A stretch of 64,000 nt of DNA. It comes from Emticicia sp965283955. GTDB lineage: Bacteria > Bacteroidota > Bacteroidia > Cytophagales > Spirosomataceae. Shown piece after piece: positions 1 through 8,193 of this stretch. Both the position numbers and the translations under genes were made by a program. The notes below the pieces were generated by a model. The model had not been told where the DNA came from and did not search any database. It worked only from the letters and a program-made list of their open reading frames with translations. The stretch lies in the NCBI GenBank assembly GCA_965283955.1, contig CBDIQW010000001.1, positions 992,001 to 1,056,000 on the forward strand. The letters are read 5' to 3'. Numbering within the stretch: position 1 is the first letter of the stretch; every line of letters begins with the position of its first letter.

Positions 1-1400
1 ATCAAAATCTATTAAATCGTGCCAACGATTCGCCAATTTTGAATTGGAACTTACTTTTATGACAGGAACCATGTTTAGCCCATAAGGTGTGCCCCTACCC
101 GTAATAAAAACGTGCATATTCATTCCTGCTGCCAATTGGAGTGTTCCGCAAGCAAAATCACTGGCGGGGGTTGCCACAAAATTTAAACCTTTTTTCTTTA
201 CTTTTTCACCTGGAGAAACCACATCTACAATTGGACTTGTACCAGATTTTACGACCGAACCGAGAGCTTTTTCTACAATATTACTCAATCCGCCACCTTT
301 GTTGCCGGGTGTTGGCTGAACCGACCGTCGGCTTTGCCTTGGTTCAGATAATTATCATACCAAGCCATTTCGTCTTTGAGTTTTTGGGCAACTTCTTCAC
401 TTTCACAGCGAGGAACAAGCAAATGTACGGCATCTCGCACTTCGGTAATTTCTGAGAAAAAAACAGTTCCGCCACCTTTCACAATCAAATCAGCGGCAAA
501 ACCAGAAACTGGGTTTCCTGTCAAACCCGAAAAAGCATCACTTCCTCCGCATTGCATTCCTACGACCAAATCAGCCACCGAGCAAGTTTCTCTTTTTCGT
601 TGATTGAGTTTTTTGAGATGCCTTTCAGCCATTTCCATGATTCCATCCACCATTTCGTAAAAACCCTCGAACGATTCATCTTGGAGATAAAGAATAGAAG
701 CCCCCCCCGCCCCCGATGGGGGTGCTGAATACTCCCCTATCGGGGGTTGGAGGGCTAATCGTTCAGGTCTCAATTTCTCACAACCCAATCCAATAATCAT
801 TATTTCACCACCAAAATTCGGATTTTGGGCAATGTGCTTGATGGTGCGAATAGGAATAATGGCGGCTGGAGCATCAATCGCAATTCCGCAACCATAACTA
901 TGATTAAAAGCTACCACATCATCCACATTTGGATAAAGTGGCAGTAACTCTTTTCTGATTTTATTTGCGATAAAATTTGTAATTCCTGCTACACATTGAA
1001 CGCTGGTAGTGATTCCGAGAAGGTTTTTTGTGCCTACGCTTCCATCAGAGTTTTTAAATCCTTGAAAAGTAAACTCTGTCGAGGGTTCTACGTGTTGAAC
1101 AGTCGGCTGAACATAAGGAATATTCTCTAAATTTGGTGGTTGAGGCATTATAATATTGCCTTCGTTTATCCAACTTCCTTTTTCGATAAATCTATCGGCA
1201 AAACCTATAACTTGCCCATAACGAATAATTTCTTCTCCTTCATTCAACGATTTTAAGGCTACTTTATGCCCCATCGGAATACCTTCTTCCAGAACTACTC
1301 CGTCCAACACAATTGCTCCACGCTTCAAACCCATTGGATTCGCTACAATGGCTACATTATCGTTTGGGCTTGTTTTTATGACTATATTTTGCATTTTCAT
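1..1400 (-). CDS. uxaA: Altronate dehydratase (UxaA family), frameshifted, 3' end outside window
   Basis: Dehydrates D-altronate to 2-keto-3-deoxygluconate in the galacturonate pathway (family knowledge). The N-terminal part is a SAF-type domain; the body has the family run NHSYGCGIA and, near the C-terminus, ASDFACGTLQ and TGRGTPYG. The reading frame breaks near base 327: inserting one C gives ADRSVQPTPGNK followed by GGLSNIVEKALGS, which is the expected family sequence, and the second frame stays open to base 1. I chose the start at 1400, just behind the GntP stop at 1409, rather than an ATG at 1430 inside GntP. The gene follows the permease in one operon. About 19 residues encoded near 700-757 look inserted (see repeat). 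Function is well supported; the break is probably an error. Confidence 0.88.
700..757. repeat. GC-rich palindromic repeat inside uxaA, in frame
   Basis: A C/G-rich block in an AT-rich gene holds two small stems, CCCCCGATGGGGG and CCCCTATCGGGGG, separated by TGCTGAATA. It is read through in frame on the minus strand and encodes a Pro/Gly/Ala/Ser stretch (QPPIGEYSAPPSGAGG) between RPERL and SILYLQDESFEG. Similar short GC-rich palindromes occur between genes in this phylum, and weaker relatives lie at 33562-33582 and 9950-9985. Whether it is a mobile repeat is inference. Confidence 0.5.
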
Positions 1401-1408
1401 TAATAAAT

Positions 1409-2853
1409 CTATACCATCGGAAAAATCCATGCGGCAATCATTGTTAGAATTACGCCAGCCAGACCCATCAAACTTTGCATCGGAGCAATGGTTTTGAGGG
1501 CTTCTTGCTCGGTTAGGTTTGAGGTTTTACACATAATCCAAAAACCTGCATCATTCATCCACGGAATGAGTTTTGCTCCGCTTCCGATTGCCAAACATAA
1601 ATAAACTGGATGAAACCCAAGATTGGCGTTTTGTGCCATTCCTGCTAAAATTCCAGAAGCGGTTATGAGAGCAACCGTTGCCGAACCTTGTGCCGTACGA
1701 ACAACCATCGTAATAAAAAACGCCAACGGAATCAACGCCATTTGATAATCTTTTGTTAAATCGGCAATGCGGCTGCTAATGCCCGTTTGCTGCAACATTC
1801 CGCCAAAAGCACCTCCAGCGGCTGTTATTAAAATAATTCCTCCACCACTCATCAAAGCAGTTTGCACAAATGCCGTTAGCTTATCTTTAGTAGTTTTTTT
1901 CTGATTTGCCAGAACCAACAAAGCAAAAATTGCTCCTATCAACAAAGCGATATTTTTATCGCCGAAAAACAAAACGATGTCAATGAATTGATTGATAATG
2001 GCAGAATCTGTCACTGGCTCTTTGGTTTTTACGAAAGCTTCAAACGCCGAACGAATACAAATCGTAATCAAAGGAAAAACCGCAGGCAACAAAGCCCAAC
2101 CCAAAGAAGGCAATTCTTTGTCATCTTTTTCGGCAATAGCTTTGATATCTTCCAGACGAGCATCGGGCGAGTCACGGAGTGGAATATCAAATTTTTTATT
2201 GAGATAAACCGCTATCAAATAGCCAACTGTGATAGTACAAAGGCCAAGAATTGAGCCGCAAACCATCATCAGTCCAATCGGAACATTCATAGCACTTACC
2301 AAATATAATAGCCAGGTGAAGGCGGAACATAAGAATTGGCCATCACAGCACCAGCAATTACCGATAGAGCAAGAAGTAAATAATTTTTCTTTAGTCGCAT
2401 GCCCATTGCTTTGGCGAGCGGCATCATCAAGAAAATTACCGTATCGACAAAAACAGGAATTGTAAGAAAAAAACTACTCAAAATAAAACCAATGGGAGCA
2501 TTTTTTTCGCCAGTAACTTTGAGCATGGCTCTAATGATTTTTTCGGCGGCACCACTATCAAGCATGGCTTTACCGATGATGGCCGCCATAGCTATCAAAA
2601 TGCCTATTTTTGCACAAGTATTGCCAAATTCTACTCCTATCCTCTCTCCAATACTTTTGTGAGCAGCTTTAAGAGCTTCGACCTCCGACATTCCTTTTGA
2701 CATGAAATATTGCTGAACAAATTCGGTTGGCGTAAGTAATGCCACAGCCAAAGCAGCCAATAATAAAGCTAAAAAAGGATGCAGTTTAAAGCCAATGATA
2801 CCGCCAACAACGATAACAACGCCTACGAGAAGAATCAAAATAGGGTCTGCCAT
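1409..2853 (-). CDS. GntP-family gluconate/sugar-acid:H+ symporter, frameshifted
   Basis: Inner-membrane permease of the gluconate:H+ symporter family, about 480 residues with many hydrophobic helices. The first 185 residues (from the ATG at 2853) end in the family motif VPPSPGYY and then run into a stop; the second part starts in the other frame with VSAMNVPIGLMMVCGS. Adding one T to the ATTTGG run near 2303 gives PGYYILVSAMN and one continuous protein. Its stop at 1409 lies 8 bases before the uxaA start, so both are almost certainly co-transcribed. The pairing suggests an aldonate or uronate-derived acid (altronate, gluconate or similar) as substrate; the exact one cannot be read from sequence. 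Confidence 0.85.
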
Positions 2854-3121
2854 GTGAAAGATTTTATAGTTTTAGAAATAGGGCTGAATGATTAAACAAA
2901 AGTATATAATCTCAATCCTATTTTCTATTGATATAATGCCAAAATATGATACTTTTTGGACGTATGTCTTTTTAAACAAAAGAAAATGTATAATTCCTTT
3001 GAATAAATGAAATACCATATTGTTTTTAGGGTTTATCGCAGAAGTTTTCGGGTTTACATCATTTTTCCAATTTGGTTTTATAAAGTTTTTTTATTTGTAA
3101 AAAAACACAAATCCGGAAAAG

Positions 3122-3771
3122 ATGAAACGTATCTTATTCATATTATTTATAACAACAAGCAGTTTCGCTCAAGAAAAACCTGTTTCTTCGTCTCCTATAA
3201 AACCAACGCCTGTTGAATTTTTATTTGGTCATAAGCGTATCCAAGGGCAGACTATTATTATTAAAAATTTTTCCAAAAGTAAGTTTGGTATTTTTTCACT
3301 TACAACACTGGCAGGTGATTATAAAAACGTTAATAAATCGAATAATGAAGTTTTTTCTAACGTACAATTTCACTACGATTTCTATAAAGGTTTAAAAATA
3401 ACAAGTGGAGGAACGTTTAGTTCAGCCAAAGGTTTTGCTCCGATTGCTGGCCTTGAATACGTTTATAATACCCCGAAAATAACGCTTGTTATCAACCAAC
3501 AGTCAATCTGACGAAAGAATCGTCTTTTGCCAGCTATGCTCACATTGAATATGCACCAAAAAATGATAAATTGAACTTTTATGCACGATTACAAGGACTT
3601 TATGTACAGAGTTTGGCGGATAATGCCCACGAAAGAAGTTCGGCAGTGCTTAGAATCGGCGTAGCTTACAAAGGTTTTGCAACGGGTTTGGGATTCAATC
3701 AAGAGTATTATGGCCCAATCAAAGTTGAAAAACCTAATTTTGGAATTTATCTTCATTATAAATTTATTTAA
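3122..3771 (+). CDS. Small outer-membrane beta-barrel protein, frameshifted
   Basis: About 217 residues with a signal peptide (MKRILFILFITTSSFAQ) and alternating polar/hydrophobic strands ending in an aromatic-rich C-terminus (GIYLHYKFI), typical of an outer-membrane beta-barrel. The frame breaks near 3496: inserting one C gives VINPTVNLTKESSFASYAH, which joins the two open frames without loss. It heads an apparent operon with a PepSY membrane protein and a LytS/LytTR pair. I do not recognise a specific substrate or family beyond the fold. The break is probably a sequencing error. Confidence 0.7.
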
Positions 3772-3798
3772 TTTTTTTAACCATTAAACTTAAAAACA

Positions 3799-4311
3799 AT
3801 GTCAAAACCAAGTCAGCTCAACCAAAAAATGCGTGAATATCACCGTTATTTAGGATTTTTTCTTGCAGGAATTATGGCGGTGTATTCTATTAGTGGAATC
3901 ATAATGGTATTCAGAAATACTGATTTTCTTAAAAATGTTGTAAAAATTGAGAAAACGGTTGAACCCAACCTGAAAGCCGAGCAACTCCAACCTATTTTAA
4001 AAATGAAAGTGAATGTTGACAAGGAAGAAAATGGTATTGTGTATTTTAAAGGTGGGCAGTACAACAGTCAAACGGGTGAATTGAAAGCCGAGAAAAAAGA
4101 ATTGCCATTTATTTTAGGAAAGATGGAGCATCTACACAAAGCTACCACCAACGACCCGCTTTTTTACTTGAATTTGTTTTTTGGGGTATCGTTGTTCTTT
4201 TTTGTAGTTTCTTCGTTTTGGATGTTTTTGCCTGGCACTAAAATCTTCAAAAAAGGAATTTATTTTGCCCTTGGTGGAATTGTTTTGACACTTATCATGC
4301 TCTTTGTCTAA
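3799..4311 (+). CDS. PepSY-type membrane protein
   Basis: A 170-residue membrane protein with one N-terminal helix (about residues 17-38, FFLAGIMAVYSISGIIMVF), a periplasmic segment of about 75 residues and two C-terminal helices (about 120-142 and 150-170). The pattern, including the N-terminal HRYLGFFL, is that of PepSY-associated transmembrane proteins, often found with iron or reductase systems. It starts 27 bases after the beta-barrel gene and ends 9 bases before the kinase gene, so it belongs to the same operon. A role in sensing or periplasmic protein control is inference only. Confidence 0.65.
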   Translation: MSKPSQLNQKMREYHRYLGFFLAGIMAVYSISGIIMVFRNTDFLKNVVKIEKTVEPNLKAEQLQPILKMKVNVDKEENGIVYFKGGQYNSQTGELKAEKKELPFILGKMEHLHKATTNDPLFYLNLFFGVSLFFFVVSSFWMFLPGTKIFKKGIYFALGGIVLTLIMLFV

Positions 4312-4320
4312 GACGTCTTC

Positions 4321-5361
4321 ATGGGTAATTCTTCAGCTATTAAACATTGGATTAGCCAATACAAAACACCGCTCATTCATATTTTGGTGTGGGCGGTTGT
4401 TTTTCTATTGCCCATTATTTTTTCCTTATCTAATTTTTCGGCATCGGACAAAAAACACCTCAAACCCGATGAGTTTTTTGTTCTCAATCTCATCAGTAAA
4501 CTATATATTGTTGGCTTTTTTTATCTAAATACCCAGCAAATAGTACCTAAAATCCTCTATAAAAAACAATATCTGTATTTTTTCGTCAGTCAAGCACTTG
4601 TCTTTATAATGATGTTGATGCTTGATTTTGTACTTTTTCGTTTACTAAGCATCCAACATCCATTTCATTTTATAAACTCGGCTTATCATAATATCAGTCT
4701 TTTTGTTGTTACTTCATTGGCGAGTATTATTTTCAAATTAGTCTGGGATAAAGCCAAAGCCGAAGAACAACAAAAAGAGAATATCAAGACCGAACTTTCG
4801 TTTTTACGTTCGCAGATTAGCCCACATTTTTTGTTTAATGTATTGAATAATATTGTGGCGATGGTACGCCTCAAGAGCGATAATCTGGAAGATACGGTAG
4901 TGAAATTATCGACGCTTTTGCAATATATGCTCTACGAAACTGACGAGGAAAAAGTATTACTGCGAAATGAAATTGAGTATTTAGAAAGCTATATCGACCT
5001 ACAAAGTCAGCGATTTGGCAATAAAATTCAGATTATTCGTAATATTTCGGTAAATGACAATTACCAAACCATTGAGCCGATGCTTTTGATTCCGTTTGTT
5101 GAAAATGCCTTTAAACACGGCTACGGACTCATCAAAAATCCAGTGATTGATATTACACTAAAAATTGAAAATGATGTTTTGATTTTTGAAGTAAAAAATA
5201 AATTTGATGATACAAATTTGCAGAAAGATAAAACTTCGGGCATTGGACTGGCAAACGTGAAACGCCGACTCGAACTCCTCTACCCTACCAGCCATCAATT
5301 AGAAATGACAAAAAATGATGTTTGGTTTAGGATTTCACTAAAACTACAACTCAAACCATGA
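4321..5361 (+). CDS. LytS/YehU-type sensor histidine kinase
   Basis: A 346-residue membrane kinase. Four hydrophobic helices (about residues 18-37, 55-75, 84-108, 122-142) precede a short linker and a His_kinase domain whose phospho-acceptor is His169 in SPHFLFN. The ATPase part shows the N box PFVENAFKHG and the glycine loop SGIGLANVKRRL. No extracellular sensor domain is visible, so the signal is probably perceived in or by the membrane. The stop overlaps the start of the regulator by four bases (ATGA), which indicates translational coupling. Phosphorelay to the neighbouring LytTR regulator is the standard arrangement. Confidence 0.9.
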   Translation: MGNSSAIKHWISQYKTPLIHILVWAVVFLLPIIFSLSNFSASDKKHLKPDEFFVLNLISKLYIVGFFYLNTQQIVPKILYKKQYLYFFVSQALVFIMMLMLDFVLFRLLSIQHPFHFINSAYHNISLFVVTSLASIIFKLVWDKAKAEEQQKENIKTELSFLRSQISPHFLFNVLNNIVAMVRLKSDNLEDTVVKLSTLLQYMLYETDEEKVLLRNEIEYLESYIDLQSQRFGNKIQIIRNISVNDNYQTIEPMLLIPFVENAFKHGYGLIKNPVIDITLKIENDVLIFEVKNKFDDTNLQKDKTSGIGLANVKRRLELLYPTSHQLEMTKNDVWFRISLKLQLKP

Positions 5362-6065
5362 TAAATTGCATTGCGGTTGATGATGAACCATTGGGCTTGC
5401 AGCTACTCCAAGATAATATAAGTAAAGTGCCTTTTCTGACACTAAAAGCAACTTGCAACGACGCTTTCGAGGCGATTGACGCTTTGAGTAAAGATAAAAT
5501 TGACTTGATTTTTATTGATATTCAGATGCCCGGTCTTTCGGGGCTGCAATTGGTGAATAGCCTCGAAAATCGCCCGATGGTTATTTTTGTAACAGCCTAC
5601 AAACAATTCGCTCACGAAGGTTTCGATTTGGCGATTGTTGATTATTTGGTAAAACCCGTACCACTTGAGCGATTCATCAGAGCCTGCAATAGAGCCAAAG
5701 AATTGTTTGAACTAAAAGCTTTGAAGAATAATCTGACCGTAAATTCGCACCAAGATTACTTTTTTGTCAATGCCGATTATAGCCAAATAAAAGTTTTTTT
5801 TAATGATATTGTCTGGATTGAAGGTTTGGGCGATTATGTAAAAATTCATCTGAAAAGCACATCAAAACCATTGGTTGTGCGAACAAGCATCAAAAACTTA
5901 GAAACTGAATTACCAACAGGGAAATTTATCCGCATTCATAAATCATCGTTATTATCAATTATTGAAATTACGGCTATCCGAAAAAACAGTGTTTTTATTG
6001 CCGAAAAGGAGTTTTCGATTGGCGAAACCTATCGAGAAGGAGTTGAAAAATTGCTTAGTAAATAG
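5358..6065 (+). CDS. LytTR-family response regulator
   Basis: A 235-residue regulator with a receiver domain (acidic pair D8/D9, phospho-acceptor D54 in FIDIQMPG, conserved Thr/Lys in VTAYK and VKPV) and a C-terminal LytTR DNA-binding domain (about residues 130-235; VWIEGLGDYVKIHL and FIRIHKSSLLSI). It is the partner of the overlapping kinase gene. LytTR regulators bind direct repeats upstream of target promoters; no target can be named with certainty, but the co-transcribed beta-barrel and PepSY genes are natural candidates. Confidence 0.9.
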   Translation: MINCIAVDDEPLGLQLLQDNISKVPFLTLKATCNDAFEAIDALSKDKIDLIFIDIQMPGLSGLQLVNSLENRPMVIFVTAYKQFAHEGFDLAIVDYLVKPVPLERFIRACNRAKELFELKALKNNLTVNSHQDYFFVNADYSQIKVFFNDIVWIEGLGDYVKIHLKSTSKPLVVRTSIKNLETELPTGKFIRIHKSSLLSIIEITAIRKNSVFIAEKEFSIGETYREGVEKLLSK

Positions 6066-6110
6066 CTAAACAATAGATTTCAAACTAAACTTTCCTTAAT
6101 AAAAATGCAA

Positions 6111-6146
6111 CATTCCACACTTTTTCTTTTAAAGAAATGTGGAATG
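6111..6146 (+). terminator. Hairpin after the LytS/LytTR operon
   Basis: The arms CATTCCACA and TGTGGAATG enclose an inner TTTCTTT/AAAGAAA stem. It lies 45 bases after the regulator stop and ends the operon; there is no long T tract after it, so efficiency is uncertain. Confidence 0.5.
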
Positions 6147-6208
6147 CTACATTAATTCAGAAGAAAATTTTCTATTTAATTTCCCTCTACAATATTTTTC
6201 ATCGTCAA

Positions 6209-6276
6209 TGTCATGCTGTAAGCATCTGTCTTCTTCGGTACTTGTTTGTCGCAAACAGATTCCTTCGGAATGACAG
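6209..6276. repeat. Imperfect inverted repeat of the TGTCAT...ATGACA type
   Basis: The segment begins TGTCATGCTGTAAGCATCTGT and ends with a near inverted copy (ACAGATTCCTTCGGAATGACA), so the RNA or ssDNA could fold into one long imperfect hairpin. Elements opening with TGTCATGCTG or TGTCATTCCG are scattered between genes in many Bacteroidota, from general knowledge. It sits between convergent genes. Confidence 0.55.
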
Positions 6277-6328
6277 CGACCGAGCGTAAGCATCACAAAA
6301 ACCTATAATAACTTAGTGTACAGTGTAT

Positions 6329-7089
6329 TTAGTTTATTTTCCTATAAATCTTCTTGAAGTTATAATTCAACGTCACATTCCACATAAAATCTTTATTGCC
6401 AAGCACATCAGAGGTAAAGGTCTGATTAATAGTCGATTGCAGACTAAACGGCAGTTTTTTATGAGATAAAGCACCTGTAACCGTCAAATAATCGCCTCGA
6501 TAGCCATCGGTATATAAAAAATAAATGGAAGGAAATAAATTAATACTAAGATTTTTACTCAAACTAATATTGGTAATGCTTGTATTCAAAAACAAAACAC
6601 GAGTCAACTGCGGGCCGTGCTTTTGAAGTCCATTTCCTTGCAAATACATGGCACTCACGCCAAATTTATTATTGAATTGATAACTCGGCACAACCTCAAA
6701 GGCCAGAAAACGAAGCATTTCGGTGATTTCTTTGGTAGTTCCGTTTTCAGTATCCGTTCGGCGAATAAGCGTGAAAGCAGGATGAGTACCAACCCTTAAA
6801 CCAAACTTTTTGTTGTCAATTAATCGATAACGCAACCACCAAATTAAACCACCATTTTGGGCAGTGGGAACAAGGCGAACATCAGGCTCAAAGCTGAATC
6901 TTTTTTTCTAAAAGATAGATTGGCCACAAAAGCTGGGCTATTCAATGAAAACGTAGGAATGATAGAAAAACCGTTGTTTGTAAAACCGACCGAACCCGAA
7001 AAAGAGGAAATATTTTTGGTACTATCAACCGATTGAGCAATTGCAAAAGAAAAAACTAATGAAAAGCAAATTATGTATAAAGACTTCAT
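6329..7089 (-). CDS. Outer-membrane beta-barrel protein of the AraC-linked cassette (copy 1), frameshifted
   Basis: About 253 residues with signal peptide MKSLYIICFSLVFSFAIAQ. It carries two marks shared with the genes at 12252-13010 and 15085-15879: TNNGFSIIPTFSL near the N-terminus and NKDFMWNV near the C-terminus. The frame breaks in a run of seven T at 6901-6907; an eighth restores RKKRFSFEPDVRLVP and then LIWWLRYRLI, which match both paralogues. It is transcribed divergently from the AraC gene at 7243. Family unknown; strand pattern and final aromatic-rich strand suggest an outer-membrane barrel. Break judged a sequencing error. Confidence 0.75.
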
Positions 7090-7125
7090 TTAAAGGTTGT
7101 TAAGTGTTTGCAAAATATTATTACG

Positions 7126-7133
7126 CAAAGGTA
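7126..7133 (-). promoter_or_regulatory. -7 promoter element for cassette copy 1 beta-barrel gene
   Basis: Read on the minus strand this is TACCTTTG, a perfect match to the Bacteroidota TAnnTTTG box. It lies 36 bases before the gene start at 7089 and exactly 29 bases from the direct-repeat operator. Confidence 0.55.
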
Positions 7134-7162
7134 GCTTTCACCAATTCTAATCTTTTTATACA

Positions 7163-7191
7163 TTTTACGGTTTTACTTACCAATTTTACAG
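7163..7191. promoter_or_regulatory. Direct-repeat operator between divergent cassette genes (copy 1)
   Basis: TTTTACGG (7163-7170) and TTTTACAG (7184-7191) repeat with a 21-base period, two helical turns, with CTTACCA between. The same layout is found at 13072-13100. It lies midway (29 bases each side) between the two TAnnTTTG boxes, as expected for an AraC-type activator of both genes. Confidence 0.6.
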
Positions 7192-7220
7192 ATAGCTATT
7201 TAATTGATATTTTTTATATT

Positions 7221-7228
7221 TAGTTTTG
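7221..7228 (+). promoter_or_regulatory. -7 promoter element for AraC gene copy 1
   Basis: TAGTTTTG matches TAnnTTTG; a TTTA lies 18 bases upstream. Because it lies between an ATG at 7204 and the ATG at 7243, it supports the later start for the regulator, which is preceded by AGGA. Confidence 0.55.
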
Positions 7229-7242
7229 ACAAAAAAAGGACG

Positions 7243-8130
7243 ATGGTAATTTACGATACAATTAAAAAATACAGCGAGACTTTCAACAACAAAACCTTGC
7301 ATCCGCTTATCAATTTGGTTGATTTGAATAAATCTAATGAGTTGGTACGAACCAAGTTTACACTGAATTTTTATGCAATTATTATCAAAGAAACAAACTG
7401 CGGAGATATTCGATATGGCAATAAATACTATGACTATGCCGATGGCAGTATGGTATTTTTTAGCCCAAATCAGATAATTACGAGCGAACCCGAAGGCGAA
7501 TTACACCAACCTTACGGCACAGCTCTGATTTTTCATCCTGATATTATCAAAGGAACAAGTTTGGGTAAGCAAATCTATGAATATTCATTCTTTGGTTATC
7601 AGTCGAATGAAGCTTTGCATCTTTCAGATAAAGAAAGAGAGATTGTGAATCATTGTTTTGAGAATATTGCCACCGAAATCAGCCAAAATATTGATCGACA
7701 TAGCAAAAAATTGATTGTCGCCAACCTCGAATTACTCTTAAAGTATTGCACTCGTTTCTACGACCGCCAATTTATTACTCGTGAAAACGCCAATCAAGGT
7801 ATCATTGAGCGGTTTGAGACATCACTCAATGATTATTTTTTTAGCGAAAAACTTAAAACAGAAGGCCTGCCTTCGGTTGCTTACTTTGCAGATGAATTGC
7901 ATCTTTCGGCCAACTATTTTGGAGATTTAATTAAGAAAGAAACGGGTAAATCGGCACTTGATTTCATACACCTTCGGTTATTGGAAGTTGCCAAAGAAAA
8001 AGTGTTAGATACCACCAAATCCATCAGTGAAGTGGCGTTTGACTTGGGTTTCAAATATCCTCAGCATTTCACAAGGCTTTTCAAACAAAAAATTGGGGTG
8101 AGTCCGAATGAATTTCGGGGATTGAATTAG
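7243..8130 (+). CDS. AraC-family transcriptional regulator (cassette copy 1)
   Basis: About 295 residues. The N-terminal half is a cupin-like effector domain (for example ALIFHPDIIKGTSLG); the last 100 residues hold the double helix-turn-helix of AraC/XylS proteins (VAYFADELHLSANYFGDL, then SISEVAFDLGFKYPQHFTRLF and GVSPNEFRGLN). It is a close paralogue of the regulator at 13168. The start at 7243 is preferred since the promoter box lies inside the longer reading. It is divergent from the beta-barrel gene at 7089 and probably controls it and itself through the 21-base-period repeat between them. Effector unknown. Confidence 0.88.
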   Translation: MVIYDTIKKYSETFNNKTLHPLINLVDLNKSNELVRTKFTLNFYAIIIKETNCGDIRYGNKYYDYADGSMVFFSPNQIITSEPEGELHQPYGTALIFHPDIIKGTSLGKQIYEYSFFGYQSNEALHLSDKEREIVNHCFENIATEISQNIDRHSKKLIVANLELLLKYCTRFYDRQFITRENANQGIIERFETSLNDYFFSEKLKTEGLPSVAYFADELHLSANYFGDLIKKETGKSALDFIHLRLLEVAKEKVLDTTKSISEVAFDLGFKYPQHFTRLFKQKIGVSPNEFRGLN

Positions 8131-8131
8131 A

Positions 8132-8184
8132 AAATGCCACGAATCGGTACGCCGAGGCGGCAACCATAAACATTCGTGGCATTT
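8132..8184. terminator. Bidirectional terminator hairpin
   Basis: AAATGCCACGAAT pairs with ATTCGTGGCATTT around a loop that contains a small GCC/GGC stem. It lies between the convergent AraC and GMC oxidoreductase genes and can serve both strands. Confidence 0.7.
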
Positions 8185-8193
8185 ATTTTCAAT

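Noticed and set aside
313..350. CTGAACC...GGTTCAG hairpin at the uxaA break as a mobile repeat
   Set aside because: The repaired protein sequence across it is the ordinary family sequence, so it is probably coding by chance.
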